Shown here piece after piece: positions 63,745 through 64,000 of a DNA stretch of 64,000 nt. Positions within the stretch are counted from its first letter, which is position 1. Each line of letters starts with the position of its first letter. The translations under genes were made by a program, and so were the position numbers. The notes under the pieces are model-generated. The model was given only the letters and a program-made list of their open reading frames with translations. It made no database searches and was not told the origin of the DNA. Source of the DNA: Argyresthia goedartella (lineage: Eukaryota; Arthropoda; Insecta; Lepidoptera; Argyresthiidae); contig OX463827.1 of NCBI GenBank assembly GCA_949825045.1, positions 1,572,501 to 1,636,500 on the forward strand. The letters run 5' to 3'.

Positions 63745-64000
63745 GGCAAAGTAATAAGAGTTTTCTCCGAGCAAACCCAGGACGAAAAGGATAAATTTAT
63801 ATAGTTTGATACATGCCCCGAGAACGCTACATTCTAAGCGTAATTAAAAGCAAATAACCAAACTCAATGCAAAGACTCAAAGCAACCCCTATCGCTACTC
63901 GGTATATTTGTTTAGGTTACATTAAAATGTGGGTCTCCCATAATTGAGGGACTCTGATTTTTAAAACAAAAGTATTCGCCTCGTTTTATTGTTTTTTTTA
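63745..64000. other. Unassigned DNA
   Basis: Nothing recognised up to the window end. Confidence 0.4.

Overview
The window is nuclear DNA of an insect, almost certainly a lepidopteran (moth or butterfly). Evidence: a Helitron with the TCTATACTAATATTATAAA 5' start and CTAG 3' end that I know from Lepidoptera; the dispersed non-coding repeat ending in ggtacggaaccct; maT (DD37D) and rosa-type (DD41D) mariner transposases; BEL/Pao and gypsy-like LTR elements; and an insect alpha/beta-hydrolase carboxylesterase with introns. No bacterial-type operons, rRNA, CRISPR arrays or true tRNA genes were seen. Only one host gene is recognisable; nearly everything else is transposable elements in several stages of decay.

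Layout. 1-1952: 5' end of a minus-strand gypsy-like element running off the left edge; its LTR is split by an apparently intact maT mariner (542-1854). 1953-4293: truncated minus-strand gypsy-like gag-protease-RT remnant. 5083-16408: an autonomous-type Helitron (Rep plus PIF1-like helicase) cut into pieces by a pogo-like DNA transposon (8220-11554), a non-autonomous DNA element (12923-13726) and a 5'-truncated LINE (14274-15417), with a perfect 56-bp palindrome in its coding region. About 16600-36980: a plus-strand LINE ('LINE A') carrying a degenerate hAT element (17206-18430) and a second pogo-like element with a PHD finger (19759-34787). Inside that pogo lies a nearly complete minus-strand LINE ('LINE B', 19802-31379), and inside LINE B an intact BEL/Pao element with identical LTRs (23896-30652). 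This is a four-layer nest whose order of insertion can be read directly.

36980-41155: non-coding DNA with tandem repeats and hairpins. 41156-45904: minus-strand gypsy-like element with gag, protease, RT/RNase H and integrase, broken by frameshifts. 45905-51578: dispersed repeats, tandem arrays, SINE-like and MITE-like pieces. 51579-56061: a carboxylesterase gene with three recognisable exon segments; a 2.5-kb DD41D mariner sits at a TA inside its coding exon (52714-55240), and a 30-bp minisatellite starts at its stop codon. 57760-58466: an inverted pair of tRNA-derived SINEs. 58507-61006: a 28-monomer, mainly 91-bp satellite with an 888-bp higher-order period, apparently derived from the dispersed repeat. 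61000-64000: short tandem repeats and several perfect or near-perfect palindromes.

The genes do not form a pathway. The transposases, Rep/helicase, RTs and integrases each serve, or once served, their own element. Those that look most capable of recent activity are the maT element, the BEL/Pao element, LINE B ORF2 and (apart from one in-frame stop) the DD41D element. All coordinates come from reading the sequence; family names are by motif recognition without a database search.
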